From positions 91,350 through 155,349 of the forward strand of contig MNCI01010139.1 in assembly GCA_015680685.1 (NCBI GenBank): a DNA stretch of 64,000 nucleotides, given 5' to 3'. Each line of letters begins with the position of its first letter. Position 1 is the stretch's first letter. The notes beneath the pieces were generated by a model that ran no database searches, was not told where the DNA came from, and worked only from the letters and a program-made list of their open reading frames with translations. A program made the position numbers and the translations under genes. This stretch comes from Gnetum montanum (Eukaryota; Streptophyta; Gnetopsida; Gnetales; Gnetaceae). This document shows positions 22,501-35,262 of this stretch, in pieces.

Positions 22501-24640
22501 ACAATAAATACTTCAATGGATGGATAATCACACTCAATATTTTGGATCTCCTCCTTCCAACTTAGTTGTGGGGGAGATGGTCATCTGTGCTAATCATCCA
22601 CATGGCTCCTCATTTTTTCTATTTTTTTTTTACAGATTTTTATCTTTGCAAAATTGTTTCTTTTACACCTTTTTTGATATTAAAACTTCTTATCGTTTTA
22701 CACCAGTTTTTGTTTTACACCATCATTAGTACATTTAAATCTTTCTTGAATTTTACAATTTTTTATATATTTTACTTTGTTTGAGTGTGATTTTCTAATT
22801 CTTACTGATAAACATGTTTTGTTCCAATAGGACACAATGATCCTATAGCTGCTACTAATGCTAGTTTATGCTTAATGTTTTATTTTCTAATTTCTAGTTT
22901 CTATTTCTAAATTTTTTATACCGATGGCTATGTCATGGTTTCTTTTACATGGAACAGGTAGTGAGTTCATGACATTCATAAACTCTATGGTTTTCTTTGT
23001 TTTGGAAGTTTGAGGTTCCTTTCATTAAATAAAATTTTAATAAATTTTTAATCTCGGTAGTTTTCAAAATTGGGAAGGATTCAAAGGTTTGCACAAGGTG
23101 TGGCTTCAAGGGAACTCAATACTCTTTGTACTATTCTACTTACTTGGGTGCTTAAGTATTTTCATAAACGTCTTATTGTTCCATGTTGACCAATAATAGG
23201 AATTCAAATAAAGTCTTTGCATGGTGTGATTCCCATCCCAAAAAAATCAAAATCAAAATAAAAAAAATAAAACATACATGATGGAAATTTAGAGCACATC
23301 CCTTAGATAGATACATGGACTACAAGAACTAGTTATGGGACTAGAAAGACATGTTACCCATGCCTGAAGGTCCCCTATAACTAAGGCCCTCTTTTACTTC
23401 CTACTTCTCTTTTCTTCTCTTTATGGAATGATGGTTGTTCTATGGGAGCACTCTTGTGTCTCAAGGGGATGGATCAGTCTTGGAGTGATGATGTGAAGTC
23501 ACTAAAAGATGTTGGTTTTGGTCTAGGCTAAGGATACATCTTCTTAAGTCATTTTAAACATAAAAATCTATAATAAACTTTTTATGACCTCAATTTGAAA
23601 TTCCATTCCACCTTCTTCATCATCCATCTATGCTATCTATAACTCACCTTACTACTAAAGTCAATGTTCTTGATTTCATGTTTTGGTTTGATTTTCTTAA
23701 ATTCTTAGGTAGAATCTTCAAAGTTTTGATCCTTAACTTCCATTGACTATTAATTATCTATAGGGCCCATGGACTCCTTAGGTTGAGTTTATGCAAGGGT
23801 AAACAAGGCATGTTCCTGCTATAGAAATTATCCACTTACATCTCTCTTGGTTGGGTTAATTAAGCACCTTATCCTTAGGCATTCTTGCAATTAGAATCTT
23901 TCAAAGATCCATCTTCTACATCAAGCCATGTGCGCCTTTACATATTTTGTTCAATAAACACATTCTCCATCAAATTTTTCAATTTTTTTAGCTTTCAAAG
24001 ATACTTTTCAATGATTTCATCATATTCTTGGCCTTTCTAGAACTCCATGGACCCAAAATTCATTGATAAATTTCTTATATTTTTTAAATATATTAAAATG
24101 TTTTTCTATAGGCTCCATATACGGGGCCCCATTAATCGAGTAGATGCCTATTCAAGGCCCCATATATGCAGCTCTGTAAACATACCAAAAAAAAATATTA
24201 TATATATGCATGACCCCACTTTGATATTTTTACATTTTCTCACAAAAGCTAAGGGAGTTTTTCAAACATTCAGAGCCCAAAACCTTCTAGATCCCATAAC
24301 TTCCTAACCAGTTATCCAAATCACTCAATTCTTCAAACCTGAAACTACTGAAGGTAAGATCTTCATCATGGGGGCCACAAATGTGCCATTTTTTATAGAA
24401 ACTTTTTAGCCAATTTTTTAACTCCCACAAAGGTTTAAGTAAGAAATCAACTATTAAACACCAAATTACAAACGTTAAACCTTTTCAAGAAGCTCTAGTG
24501 ATATTTACAATAAATAATTAATAAAATAATCAATCTACCATGGTCCAACCTTAGCCAAAGTGTAACTAACCGACATGGTAAGGTATTGAAAAATTTAAAG
24601 TTACACATTATATTTACTATTCCACAAATGTGTTGTGACT
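22500..24640 (+). other. Non-coding block after pol in element 3, partly shared with elements 1, 2 and 4
   Basis: Begins shortly after the integrase stop with a polypurine-like TTAGTTGTGGGGGAGATGG (about 22562-22580) and a T-rich stretch with TTTTACA words. TTTGCATGGTGTGATTCCCA (23217-23236) and AGACATGTTACCCATGCCTG (23348-23367) recur in element 4, and in changed form in elements 1 and 2. The second half, about 23800-24640, has no counterpart I could see. No reading frame is supported. Confidence 0.6.
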
Positions 24641-27480
24641 GCAAATGGCACAAAAAGGAAAATCCATGTAGGAAGAAAGACTATGCCAACCAAGGGAGAA
24701 ACAACTTAGAATAGGAAGGGGCCAAGAGCAAGCCTAGGAGGAACCACTTACAACCCACACCACAAGTCCTCTTAGGGAAGAGGCTAAGGTGGAATATATT
24801 TGACAAATTCTAGAACCAGTAGTAGTAATAGAACATTCAAACTAGAATGACACACCAACTTAGTAAGAAAATATTGAGGTGAGCTTAACATAAGCCTACC
24901 TAAATCAAATCAGATCAAGGAAGGTCCAAAACATGGTGCTTTAAGAGTTAAACATTGGTCCTTTCCTAGAGCAAACACCAAATGAAGTGCAAGACCAACT
25001 AAAGGCCTTTTCCATGTGGCCAATCATCACTTCCACCGGGGAGTGCCACATGGGAGAGATATTTTTATTCTAGAACAATAGGAAAGCTTGATTAATGATA
25101 AAAATCAAGGACATCTTCGTGTCCTACTTAGTGCAAGCCATTATTGAACTGCTTGGATTACCAGTAACAGGGATGAATCTCATTGAGATTCCAATGCAGG
25201 TAGACCCTAGCAACAAAAAAGAGTGGGTGTGATAGTGCTATGGTGTCAACCATAAGGAGTTTGACATGTTCATACCAATAGAAAGGATCCACTATAAGAT
25301 AGTAGCCTTTCACCTAAATCCTATAGTGGGGCCCAACAAAATCATCATCTTTTCTACCCATGCATGTGCTATTCTGAGTGGGACATTCTTTGTCAACCTT
25401 CCACAGTTGATCTATCTAGAGATGGAAAAGTAATTTAAAGAAAATGAACGTGGAGTGAAGGAACTCACATTCCCATGTCTCATTAGAAAACTATATCAGA
25501 AGGAAGGAATAGTCTATTATGTAAACGATGCTATCAAGCATGCTTCGATCACTAATGGGGGAAGAAATGATGAAAAACAAAATGCCTACAAAAATCATTC
25601 AAGGAGAGGAGCACTAGCCATTACCTCCACTTTTCACTCAAACAATTATACTGGACATCATTATAATAGCCCAACAATTGCATGAGTATTGAGAATGGCT
25701 CCTAAGTGAACAAGAGCAATGAGTAGGCACGAGTGATGGGGACCCATGTGTGTACCAAGCAGCAATGAGTCACCTAAATGAGGTGGTTGAGATAATCAGC
25801 CTAATGGATGGAGGTGGATCCATTTTCTTAGCCCAAAGAATGCAATTATTCACAAGATCAAATTCTAGCACTAGAGAGGTCACAATATCTCTCATAGAAT
25901 AGCAACCACTCCTAGAAATCTCTAGAAATGCTACAACCTTCTTGATGTGTTTGAACAAAGAAGAGGGGGTAATAGTATTGGTGATGCAGCACCAAGGGAA
26001 AGAGACAATAGTAGAGGTGATTGTTAACTGAATTTCCAAAACCCTTAATGCACCTATGGCATCTATACCAGATGTCACTATACTAAAAGATGTGCAAATG
26101 TTCATAGGGACCCCAAGTAGCAAAATAAATGTAGCACAGTGTGAAGAACTACTAGACCAACTGGAGAAAACTATGTAATCACTTCTAGATGTCTTTGATC
26201 TTTTGGATAATATTACTATAACCATCAAAAACATCAGCTTAGAGAGGAAACTCAAAATTGCTAAGGAGTTGAACAAATGCTTGGCTGCTAAAATTGCCAA
26301 ATTAAGAGCCCAAATTTTTGATCCTACATTTCACAACTTGACATTGACAAATGATGAAGCTCTTGAATAGCTTCACACTAGACTAAAAAGGATTGAGTGT
26401 GTGATAGAGACGATGGTCTTCTAACAATCCTTGATAGAGGCTACATAGGACAAAATTATGATGGCCTTGGATCAAATCCACTGGGAGAATGTACAATTGA
26501 CTACAAAGAACTATCATCTATAGAATGTTGATGAGCACAAACAACAATTAACTGAATTCATCCATCAACAATAGGACCAACTATTTAGAGCAAACATAGA
26601 GCTAAAAAGAAAATAGAAACCTCTCCATGGAGGAGTTCCATGCCCTTTGCCAAAAGATTGTAATTAAGGTAGGCACTTGGAAATCAGAGGGTCTTAAATT
26701 TGAGAGAGTTAAGGATCATTACAGAGATTAATTCGGTCTACAAAAAGAAATAAATAAAAAACAAATTCAGTTGGCAAATGCAAAAGTGAATGAAATTCTC
26801 CAACAAATCTAGCAAGGAAGAGAATTGTAACAACCCATCATTGATGGGATAGATACCTACAACAAGGTAGAAATTTGCATGAATGAGTTGTAGATTGAAG
26901 AGATGATAGAATACATGGAGCTTAAAAATATCCAAGATGCAAATCTTGCCATGTTGACTATTGGATGGTCATAGTTAGAATTAGAGAAGTAGGTGACCAA
27001 CTCATACTTATTGTACAAGGCCAAGTTCAAGCATCACAAGGACACCAAGAAAAAGCTTGCGGTGGCAAACACTGAACTTGAAGTTCTCAAGGGTAAATAC
27101 ACTAATTAAAGATCTATCACTGAGAACCTAGCCATAAGGATGAATGACTACCATGAGTTGCAAAACATAATCAAGGTGTTTGATGTGCAATGCAAACAAT
27201 TCGCTACCCAGTTTGAAAATACTGAGTTGTTCACAGTAATGTCTTATCCATGGGATATCCTCATTTCAATGCACATTGGCGATGTTTTGTGGACTTTGAA
27301 TGATTCATGGAGTAAGGAGGAGAAGATGAAGTCATTACTAGATGCCTTTCACCTTTTTTTACTAGAGGTTGTAGCTATAGTAGGATATCCACAGTTGCCT
27401 TAGCCATTACATGTGCTCGAAACTAGTGAAGGTCCTTCAGAACCTCAAGAGCCTCCACTACCTAGGACTATCTAATCTTC
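24640..27480 (+). pseudogene. Element 3 ORF3: decayed 900-residue coiled-coil-rich protein
   Basis: A third coding region between pol and the 3' LTR, recognisable only after allowing many stops. N-terminal part (about 24650-24690): CCDCKWHKKENPC, a Cys/His cluster. About 25090-25700: DIFVSYLVQAIIELLGLPVTG, FDMFIPIERIHYKIVAFHL, LSGTFFVNLPQLIYLEME and an open piece KELTFPCLIRKLYQ (25455-25685). About 26220-27130: long Glu/Lys/Leu-rich stretches (SLERKLKIAKELNKCLAAK and similar), a coiled coil. The C-terminal open piece, 27140-27403, has LWTLNDSWSKEEKMKSLLDA and ends LLEVVAIVGYPQLP, then a Pro/Glu-rich tail. I do not recognise the family. It has no clear signal peptide or paired membrane segments, so an envelope-type role is not supported; a gag-like or host-derived accessory protein is equally possible. 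Confidence 0.5.
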
Positions 27481-27697
27481 TCCATTTCTTTCATGCCATT
27501 AGAATATGTGCTATCCAATTTTGTGTAGTCATGTTATGGTGTTCAATTTTGTGTCATGAACAACATAATTTTTGTAATGTGTTGATTTGTACACTTGGGC
27601 ACTTAGTTTTGTCAAGTTAGTTTATTATGTATAGAGTCAATCAATAATCTCATACCTTCCCAATTTTGTAGAGGAACTTGAGGATGAGTTTTCATTT

Positions 27698-27710
27698 AGT
27701 CATGGGGGTA
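27698..27710 (+). promoter_or_regulatory. Polypurine tract of element 3
   Basis: AGTCATGGGGGTA immediately before TGATGAG of the 3' LTR, identical to that of element 2. Confidence 0.85.
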
Positions 27711-28640
27711 TGATGAGCATCAAAGTGTCATGTCAATAGGCCACCATTGATGCATCCTTGACGATGTGCGCCATCAATGGGGCTGTGTTTATGTAGTATT
27801 GTGTCATCGATGTACCATTTGCTATGTCTACAAGGCCCCGTCAATGCAACCCAACAACAAAAACTATAAATACATGCTCACAAATATATTTATGAAGAGT
27901 TAAGTCATAGTAGTAGTTAAACTCTTGTAGTTTTTACATTCAAAAGTTAGAATATTTTTCTGAGTGCCTATAGTAGGAGTCATTGAGTGTACGAATCTTT
28001 ATTCGAGCACTGTTGTACCTGAGCACGATAGTGTGTGCGGTAATAAAGATAAACTTCTTGATAAACCTTGTAGCATTTTGGATAGTTTAAATGTTTTATT
28101 AATGCATTTAATGTTTTCAATTATTTATTTCATTTTCCTTAGTAATTAAGCTAATTAATTAATTAAGCAAGATAAGCTAAATAGTGATTAAGTAAATACA
28201 GAGGTACGATCACTTTGAGCATGCATATGACATTGGGTAATCTCAGCAGTGCTTAATGCTTGCTAACCCAGTAATGTTATGTGTGTTTATGATGTGTATG
28301 GCAAGTGCGAACAAATGATTATCTTAGGACTAGTTAAAAAATAATTAACCTAGTAGATTAAAGTAGACATTAAATTACTTTATTCTTTATCCTATTTATT
28401 TTAAGCACCAATACCATAAAGTATAAAATGACAAAAATCATATGTCTCGATTACACTTAATCATACCTTTGTAGATCATAAGTGTAATTGCAAAGAGAAC
28501 GAATGACCATTAGGACAAGGTTTAGTTCCTAGACGACTAATGTACCAGAAGACATAGAGTTCATGAAATTCAACTGGATCATGCGTGAATGCTTCGTGAT
28601 TCATATGGTTGAGCGTAGGGGTTCCTTTCGTCACTCATCA
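27711..28640 (+). repeat. 3' LTR of element 3
   Basis: 930-bp LTR, TGATGAG...CTCATCA, clearly homologous to 15496-16409 with many substitutions and small indels, showing an old insertion. Confidence 0.88.
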
Positions 28641-28950
28641 AAGGGCATTAGTGTTTCTATTATGACATATAGAGAGTAATAAAAATAATAAATATAATAA
28701 ATATATATCGATGTCATGTTATGTTGATAACTGTACTAATAAAATTTGGTGCATAATGCTAGCTATGTTGGTGAAATTTGGGGCATAGTCCTAGTGCAAA
28801 GGATCATATGGATGTGTATGTTGTATAATAAAAATAATAATGGTAGTTAATAGTTTTTATTAGTGATTTAGTTGTTCGTTTTACAGTCAATTTTATTGTG
28901 AATACTTTGGACATAGCATCCTAGTTATTTTATAGTTTTGACATGAATAT
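28641..28950. other. AT-rich spacer
   Basis: Runs of ATAATAAA words and no gene. Ends at the start of the solo LTR. Confidence 0.6.
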
Positions 28951-30332
28951 TGTAACGACGGAAAACGTCGGCAGCTGGAAAATACCGACTGAGGTTCCGG
29001 CGTACACAGTTTTAGCCACGGATCCGCGTGAGGGCTATGCTGAATAAATGAATACGCGGTGCCCTGAACGGTCTTGTTGATCAGACAGGGACTTACTAAT
29101 CAGTAAACCGATAAAAATTTTGTGAAAACGATCTGATTCGAGGAATCGTAAAACGAGGGGAAAACGATGTAGATGGATTGCAATGGTGATAATGCTAAAC
29201 ACGATAAAAGAAGGCTGACATAAGAGAAGCATGTAGCTTCAAGATCTGCAGTTTGACTTAAAAATGTATATTTTGTATGAAAAATTACACTGGGGAATCC
29301 CTGATTACTGGATGTGAAGCAAGCACAAAGCAACAAGCAAAACGGTCTAAACAGAAGTCCGATCTACCTCGTGGGCTAAAGCTGAGATGCAAGGAAGGCC
29401 AAGCTCCGGCGTCTACCGATCAATTGTTTTTGACCAATAGAGTCTTCCCAGCAGAACGATTACTCCTGTCATCGATGCTCAAAGCGAACTGTGCTCTGTT
29501 TCTGCTGTAAGGTAATACTGTCAACAATTGCCAAGGCGCTGCTCTCTGTATTTCTGCCCCGAGAGTGATAAGTGCTCTAGTGCTCAGAAAAATGCCTCTG
29601 CTTCTCTGATTTGCCAACCTCTGTATCTTTGTCAACTGAGGTATTTATAGGCTGCGATCCTCCGTGGAAAAGCTACAACCCTGATGATGTGGGTCCCGGA
29701 TATTTCGGTTTCCGTTGACATGACCATTTTAAGTCAGACTGTGACTACGCACAACATGCTCGTTTGCGTGTTTTGCGTGTGAAAAGCAGGTACATGTTGA
29801 GCGTGCTTCAATTTCTTTCAGGTTGTATTACACTCATTCGCGTTGTGTTGCGTGTATGAGCGTAATCCGGTGTAAAAATAACAGGCTTAAAATTGTCCTA
29901 CGCTCATTACGTAGCCGCGCGTAACGAAGCGTAAACAATGTCTAATTTATACTCACTACGCAGCCGCGCATAATGAAGCGTAAACAATGTCTAATTTACG
30001 CTCACTACGCAACCGCGCGTAACGAAGCGTAAATAATATCTAATTTTAGTGATGAAATATGCAATGATACGCACCGTCGCGTGACGAGCGTAAAGACAAG
30101 TTATTCATGTGCCACAAGAAAAGGTGTCGAACTGTTGTGCTTCTCTAGACCCTGCCTTCGACTATTTTGGAGCTCATTACGCTCATTACGCTGCCGTGCG
30201 TAATAGAGCGTAAATTTGTCCTTGAACAAAGCTGATGCGCGCTCTTGCTTAAATTGCAAATCTTTGCCTGAGGCCGACTCGTAATTTTCACGGTGTTTCA
30301 AATTTAATGCCAAGTGCCTACACTCATGGACA
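28951..30332 (-). mobile_element. Probable solo LTR (1.38 kb)
   Basis: A compositionally distinct, CpG-richer block. On the plus strand it starts TGTAACGACGG and ends CTCATGGACA, flanked by ATAT on both sides (28947-28950 and 30333-30336); AATAT also fits if the end is moved one base. On the minus strand CTATAAATACC (29642-29650 complement) is a good TATA box, so I read the LTR on the minus strand, from TGTCCATGAG to GTCGTTACA. No internal domain or second copy is seen. It does not resemble the LTRs of elements 1-4. The short open frames inside lack coding similarity. Confidence 0.6.
29899..30047. repeat. Tandem 50-bp hairpin repeats inside the solo LTR
   Basis: Three units of about 50 bp start at 29899, 29949 and 29998. 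Each pairs TACGCTCATTACG with CGTAACGAAGCGTA around a short CG-rich loop, so each unit can fold into a hairpin. Two further degenerate copies lie at about 30068-30093 and 30178-30216. The units keep CpG sites that have mostly decayed elsewhere in the window. Confidence 0.75.
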
Positions 30333-30573
30333 ATATATATCATATTTTATACAAGGGGTAAATTACTATGGTCACGCTTGACCTATATTGATGATATCTT
30401 ATGCATTATATTGAACTACCTTTATTCCAAGCCTACATCAAGGGTATTTTATGTGCTTGGCTCAAGCACCTCCAAAACATAACAAAGCATAGTGCAAATA
30501 GGTGTTTTTCTAGTAATGATTTTTATGATATTTTGCTCATATTTTCTTTCTCTTTTTATGTTTTATTAATAGA

Positions 30574-30725
30574 GAGATGTTAGCCTAGTGGTTGACTCTT
30601 GATTGGAGAGCTCGAGGTCATGGGATCAATTTTGGTGGGTAATACTAAATTATAAAATTCTAATTGGACTATCTATCTTAAGTTGTACTTATATTATGAT
30701 TACTTTAGGGATCCAACACCCCCAT
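30574..30725 (+). mobile_element. SINE copy 1 (tRNA-derived)
   Basis: Starts GAGATGTTAGCCTAGTGGT, a good RNA polymerase III A box (TTAGCCTAGTGG), and about 35 bp later has GGTCATGGGATCAATTTT, a weakened B box. The body (GGTGGGTAATACTAAATTAT, then AATTGGACTAT) matches the minus-strand copy at 40564-40723. It ends near GATCCAACACCCCC. There are no coding frames; movement would depend on LINE enzymes. Confidence 0.65.
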
Positions 30726-33621
30726 TTTTTATATTTTCTTATTTACTTCATCAAGGCCTTATATGTACTATTGGAATTCTCTTAATTGTTTATTTTATTT
30801 TACGTATTAGTCTACCTTAATGATTAGCCTATCATAGATGAGATGAAGGCAAACGTTAATGATGATCCTTTGTTTTATTTTACTTATTTCTTTTATACAC
30901 TTGTTTCATTTATACTTTTGTTTCATTAAGATCTTGGTGCACAATGCTACTTTTGAAATCTAGATTTTATTTTCTTGTGTTTTTATACTTTTGAAAATAA
31001 AAAGAGGTATTCATTGCTTACTTCATATTTAAGATCTAATTATCATTATTAGTTACCACTATACTTTTAAAAAAAAAAACCGGATCCTGCATCATTAAAG
31101 GGGATAGCTACAATTGACCGTGAAATTAACCAGTTGAAACCATGTGCAACGACCTCTATTAGACGAACCACATCGAAACCAGGCATTGATCGTTTAATAT
31201 TCATAGAGAAAAAGACTAATCCATGTCTGCCACATGGCCTCTCTTAGTTGATATTGATTGGTTGAGGTCATTGAGAATGGTCTGCCATGTAAGTCTCTTC
31301 CTCAAACACGTGCCAGTTAATGTGTGTGGAAACATTCTCTTCTTTTGCATTTATTTCAGGTTTTTATCCATCGTCTACGTTTCTGAAGGGCTCGTTTACA
31401 GGGACGCTACTTCTTACATTCATTGTGAATATGTTTCTATTGGGATAGTAAGGGCTGCATTAGCAGAGCAATTAGATTTACAGATGGCTTCTGAGATCTT
31501 TCAACTACACATGACGTTTGGAGTACGGCAGAATTTTATGCACCAGTGAGAAAATATAAAAGAAATATGAATGACTTTCAGTCAGTTGATATCACACTTT
31601 ATATTTTGTGATTGAAATAAAAATAGTCGCCATGGATTCTGCAACCTAGTCAACTACACATGTAACGCTTTGATATCATGGGTATCTTGCGTACAAAAGC
31701 AAAATCATAGACGTAGCAAATTTTCGATGATGTTTACCTAACCTTTTGTATATATTTGCACTGAGCTACTTTATGTGCTTATGCATCAAAATGATGATAC
31801 GGGGTGACATCAAAATAATGGTACAGGGTTACTCATGAGTAGCAACAGGGTACATAGTCGTATATCTTCAACCAACCTAGTTTCTTCTTTCCCTGGTAAA
31901 AATATTATTTCTACATGAATGACGTTAAAGGAGCAGGTACTGCCAGAGGTTAAACATCAATGGTACATGTAACGACCCGGCAGGCAACGTGTTCAAGGAT
32001 AAAACCAAATAAGGCTGCTCGTGGCTTGAACGCTTGATGAATTGAAGATTGACCCGGACCAGAATGACGGTATCATTTCTTCTTGCTTCATCGCGTATCA
32101 AAATAGCTGGAACAACGTTTTTCTAATACCTTTTGTCCTTAGTCAAGACTGTTTGTGAGTGTTGTGATTTCAAAATATGAACATGTTCAATGAAAGGTTT
32201 ATTTTGTGTGTATCTACATTTTAGAAGAATATAAGTTACGTTACATGAATTTTCAGTGCTACGACTGAATCATGCTTCTATTAATTTTTGGATTCTTTCT
32301 ATATTTCACGTCCAAAAGTATAATATGCAAAGATTCATGAATTTTAGGATTATCATTACAAGAATTACATTCTATGGTTGCATTTATAGAACTTCATCAA
32401 AATTGAAATAAATGTAACATTTGTCATAGACCATAAAACAAGGAATAATAATATTTAAAAAAAGTCTGAGTACATCATATTATGGAAGAGAGAGTCCCAA
32501 GAAAGAGCACAACAGTTTTGAGAATGTCTTTTCAGAGTTTTATATTTATAGCCAATCTTGAAAAACCTCCCCTCTGAGATAGGAAAATGATAAAGCATTG
32601 CCCTGGTTCAGAAGTGCCTTGGTTTTTACTTCATACTAAAGGGTTTCTTGTAAAGAAAAGGAGAAAACTCTCTCTACAAATAAGAGAACACATCAATAAA
32701 AAATAATGAACAAATAGCAATAGAAACTAAAAGCTTCTCATTTTTGAGCCTCCAAAATAAAAAGAAATTAATACTATAGAAATTAAGTTAACTACGTGGA
32801 TTATGTAGCTATTTTAAGGCTTTCTCATAAAACCAATTCATAGAACCACTTTTTGGTTATACTAACTTTTCCTAACTCTACAAGTTAACATGGCATACAT
32901 AGATAATTAAGCCTATGGATGTAGAATCTCTTTTGCTCCACAAATCCAATAAAGTTGAGATGGTTTGTAGAATCAATTTTTGATTCTATAAATCATTCCA
33001 ACTTCACAAGCTAACATGGCTAAATAATATTAGCTTTCTTCAGTATAACTTATATGATTAACTATTTGTTCAAATGCTTACTTAGTTAAGAGCTAGAACC
33101 AATTCTTTCAACACTGCAAATCAATTTCTATTGATCCAAAACCTAGCTAATAAGCTTTAATAGGAAAAATGATCTTTTAGATTAAATTATACCCTCACAA
33201 GTTCTTTTCTTGAAGCTAATTAAGATCTACTTAATTATCCAGTACTACACTAGGGTATCTTATGATATCAAATTTAGCTTACAATCTAGCCCTTCTTATT
33301 GATTTCCTGAAGCTTGATCAATGCTCTTGTATGCTTAGCAAATAAATAACTTGTGAGCTATTAAATTTGTTAAGATTTCCATCATTTTTAAAATCATTAC
33401 ATGAGTAATGCTCAAAAATGCCATGAACAAAGAAAGAAAGAGCAAACTTGACCGAGAGGGTAAAACTAAATTGGGTAAGTGGTAGAAAAACAGAGAAGGG
33501 ATGAGTGATTCCATTTTTATTTATCTTGTTACCTTGTCCAGTAGTCGGGCTTGATTAACATCATTTTTTAAAAAATCATCTCAACCAATATATATATATA
33601 TATAGCTAAGCTAGTGGAGTA
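30726..33621. other. Spacer without recognisable gene
   Basis: Contains a 108-codon open frame (31223-31549) without recognisable motifs and AT-rich sequence. TGTAACGACCCGG at about 31966 superficially resembles the start of the solo LTR but the similarity does not continue. Confidence 0.5.
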
Positions 33622-35262
33622 GTTTCGCAGGCTATGAGTAGAATTTAATTATTTTTTTATTTTTTAAGTTATCATCACTATTTGCATTCCAAATAATATA
33701 TACTAGTAAACATAAATTCATTAAAATAAAATTTTATATATATCGTATATGTTAATGAAGGAATACATTGCACAATTATTGCAACAAGCATTACAGAGCT
33801 ATATAATAGGATTAAGAAAAAGGCAACATACAATGATAAGAGTGAACTTAATATGCCTAATTCTCCAATTGAGCAAAACGAAATTCCTGGGCATTCTACT
33901 TTGGAGATGTTTAGCATCTAAAATATTTCTGTATCTTGGCACATAGAAAGGAGGATGAATCTTTAAATAATCAATGGTCTTGACTCCAGATAATGCAACA
34001 AACATTAGACTCATAAGTTCTCTTGTGTTGCGGTTTCGTGAGATATGAGTAGAATTTAATTATTTTTTTATTTTTTAAGTTATCATCACTATTTGCATTC
34101 CAAATAATATATACTAGTAAACATAAATTGGTTTAAATAAAAGTTTATATATTTCGTATATGTTGATGAAGGAATACATTACACAATTATTGCAACAAAC
34201 ATTATAGGGCTGCATAATAGGATTGAGAAAAAGGCAAAATACAATAATAAGAGTGAACTTAATATGCCTAATCCTCCAATTGAGCAAAACGAACTTTCTG
34301 TGCAATTCTACTTGGAGATGTTTAGTATCTGAAATTTTTCTATATCTTTGCACATGGAAAAGAGGATGAATCTTTAAAGAATCAATGGTCTTGACTTTAG
34401 ATAATGCAAAAAATGTTAGACCTACAAGTTCTCTTCTGTAGCAGTTGCGTAGGCTATAAGTAGAATTTAATTATTTTTTTATTTTTCATGTTATCATCAC
34501 TATTTGCATTCCAAATAATATATAATGGTAAACATAAATTGGTTAAAATAAAAGTTTATATATTTCATATACGTTGATGAAGGAATAAATTACACAATTA
34601 TTGTAACAAACATTACATAGCTATATAATAGGATTGAGCAAAAGGAAAAATACTATAATAAGTGTGAACTCAATATGCCTAATTCTCCAATTGAGCAAAA
34701 CAAACTTCTTGTGCAATTCTACTTTGGAGATGTTTAGCATATGAAATATTTTTATATCTTTGCACATGGAAAAGAGGATGAATCTTTAAAGAATCAATGG
34801 TCTTGACTTTAGATAATGCAACAAATGTTAGACCTACAAGTTATCTTGTATAGCAGTTTCGCAGGCTATGAGTAGAATTTAATTATTTTTTTATTTTTTA
34901 TGTTATCATCACTATTTGCATTCCAAATAACATATAATGGTAAACATAAATTAATTAAAATAAAATTTTATATATTTCATATATGTTGATGAACGAATAA
35001 ATTACACAATTATTGTAACAAACATTACAGAGCTATATAATAGGATTGAGCAAAAGGCAAAATACTATAATAAGTGTGAACTCAATATGCCTAATTTTCC
35101 AACTAAGCAAAACAAACTTCTTGTGCAATTCTACTTTGGAGATGTTTAGTATTTGAAATCTTTTTTTATCTTTGCACAAGAAAAGGAGGATGAATCTTTA
35201 AATAATCAATGGTCTTAACTCCAAATAATACAACAAACGTTAGACCCATAACTTCTCTTGAA
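33622..35262. repeat. Four tandem units of about 411 bp carrying a helicase 3' end
   Basis: Units start at 33622, 34033, 34444 and 34856, each with a GTTTCGCAGGCTATGAGTAG-like opening, then a T-rich stretch, TTATCATCACTATTTGCATT, GAGCAAAACGAA and a closing GAACCTTCT-free AAGTTCTCTTG-type end. Spacing is 411, 411 and 412 bp. On the minus strand each unit contains the C-terminal codons of a PIF1-type helicase; only the copy next to 35262 joins the rest of that gene, so it is the probable source. Confidence 0.85.

Larger units (their letters stand above)
15496..28640 (+). mobile_element. Element 3: 13.1-kb Ty3/Gypsy (Athila/Tat-type) retrotransposon with pol and a large ORF3
   Basis: Plus-strand element with LTRs 15496-16409 and 27711-28640. 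Order: primer site, gag, protease, reverse transcriptase, RNase H, integrase, a non-coding block (22500-24640), a coiled-coil-rich ORF3 remnant, polypurine tract, 3' LTR. Protease-RT-RH-integrase order is the Gypsy order. Target duplications are unclear: GAAGG lies before and AAGGG after, a shifted near match. Every domain has stops, mostly TAG, and key catalytic residues are changed. It is the only element in the window with pol remnants and represents the kind of enzyme source the gag-only relatives would have used. Confidence 0.88.

Noticed and set aside
24640-27480. Envelope-like gene in element 3
   Set aside because: No signal peptide, no paired transmembrane segments and no cleavage site could be seen; the dominant feature is a coiled coil.
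29899-30216. CRISPR-like spaced repeats
   Set aside because: Units are contiguous, imperfect and hairpin-forming without unique spacers, and the genome is plant nuclear.
31223-31549. 108-codon frame as a host gene
   Set aside because: No motif, no flanking exon signals and ordinary spacer composition.
31966-31990. Start of a second LTR like the solo LTR (TGTAACGACC)
   Set aside because: Similarity stops after about nine bases.
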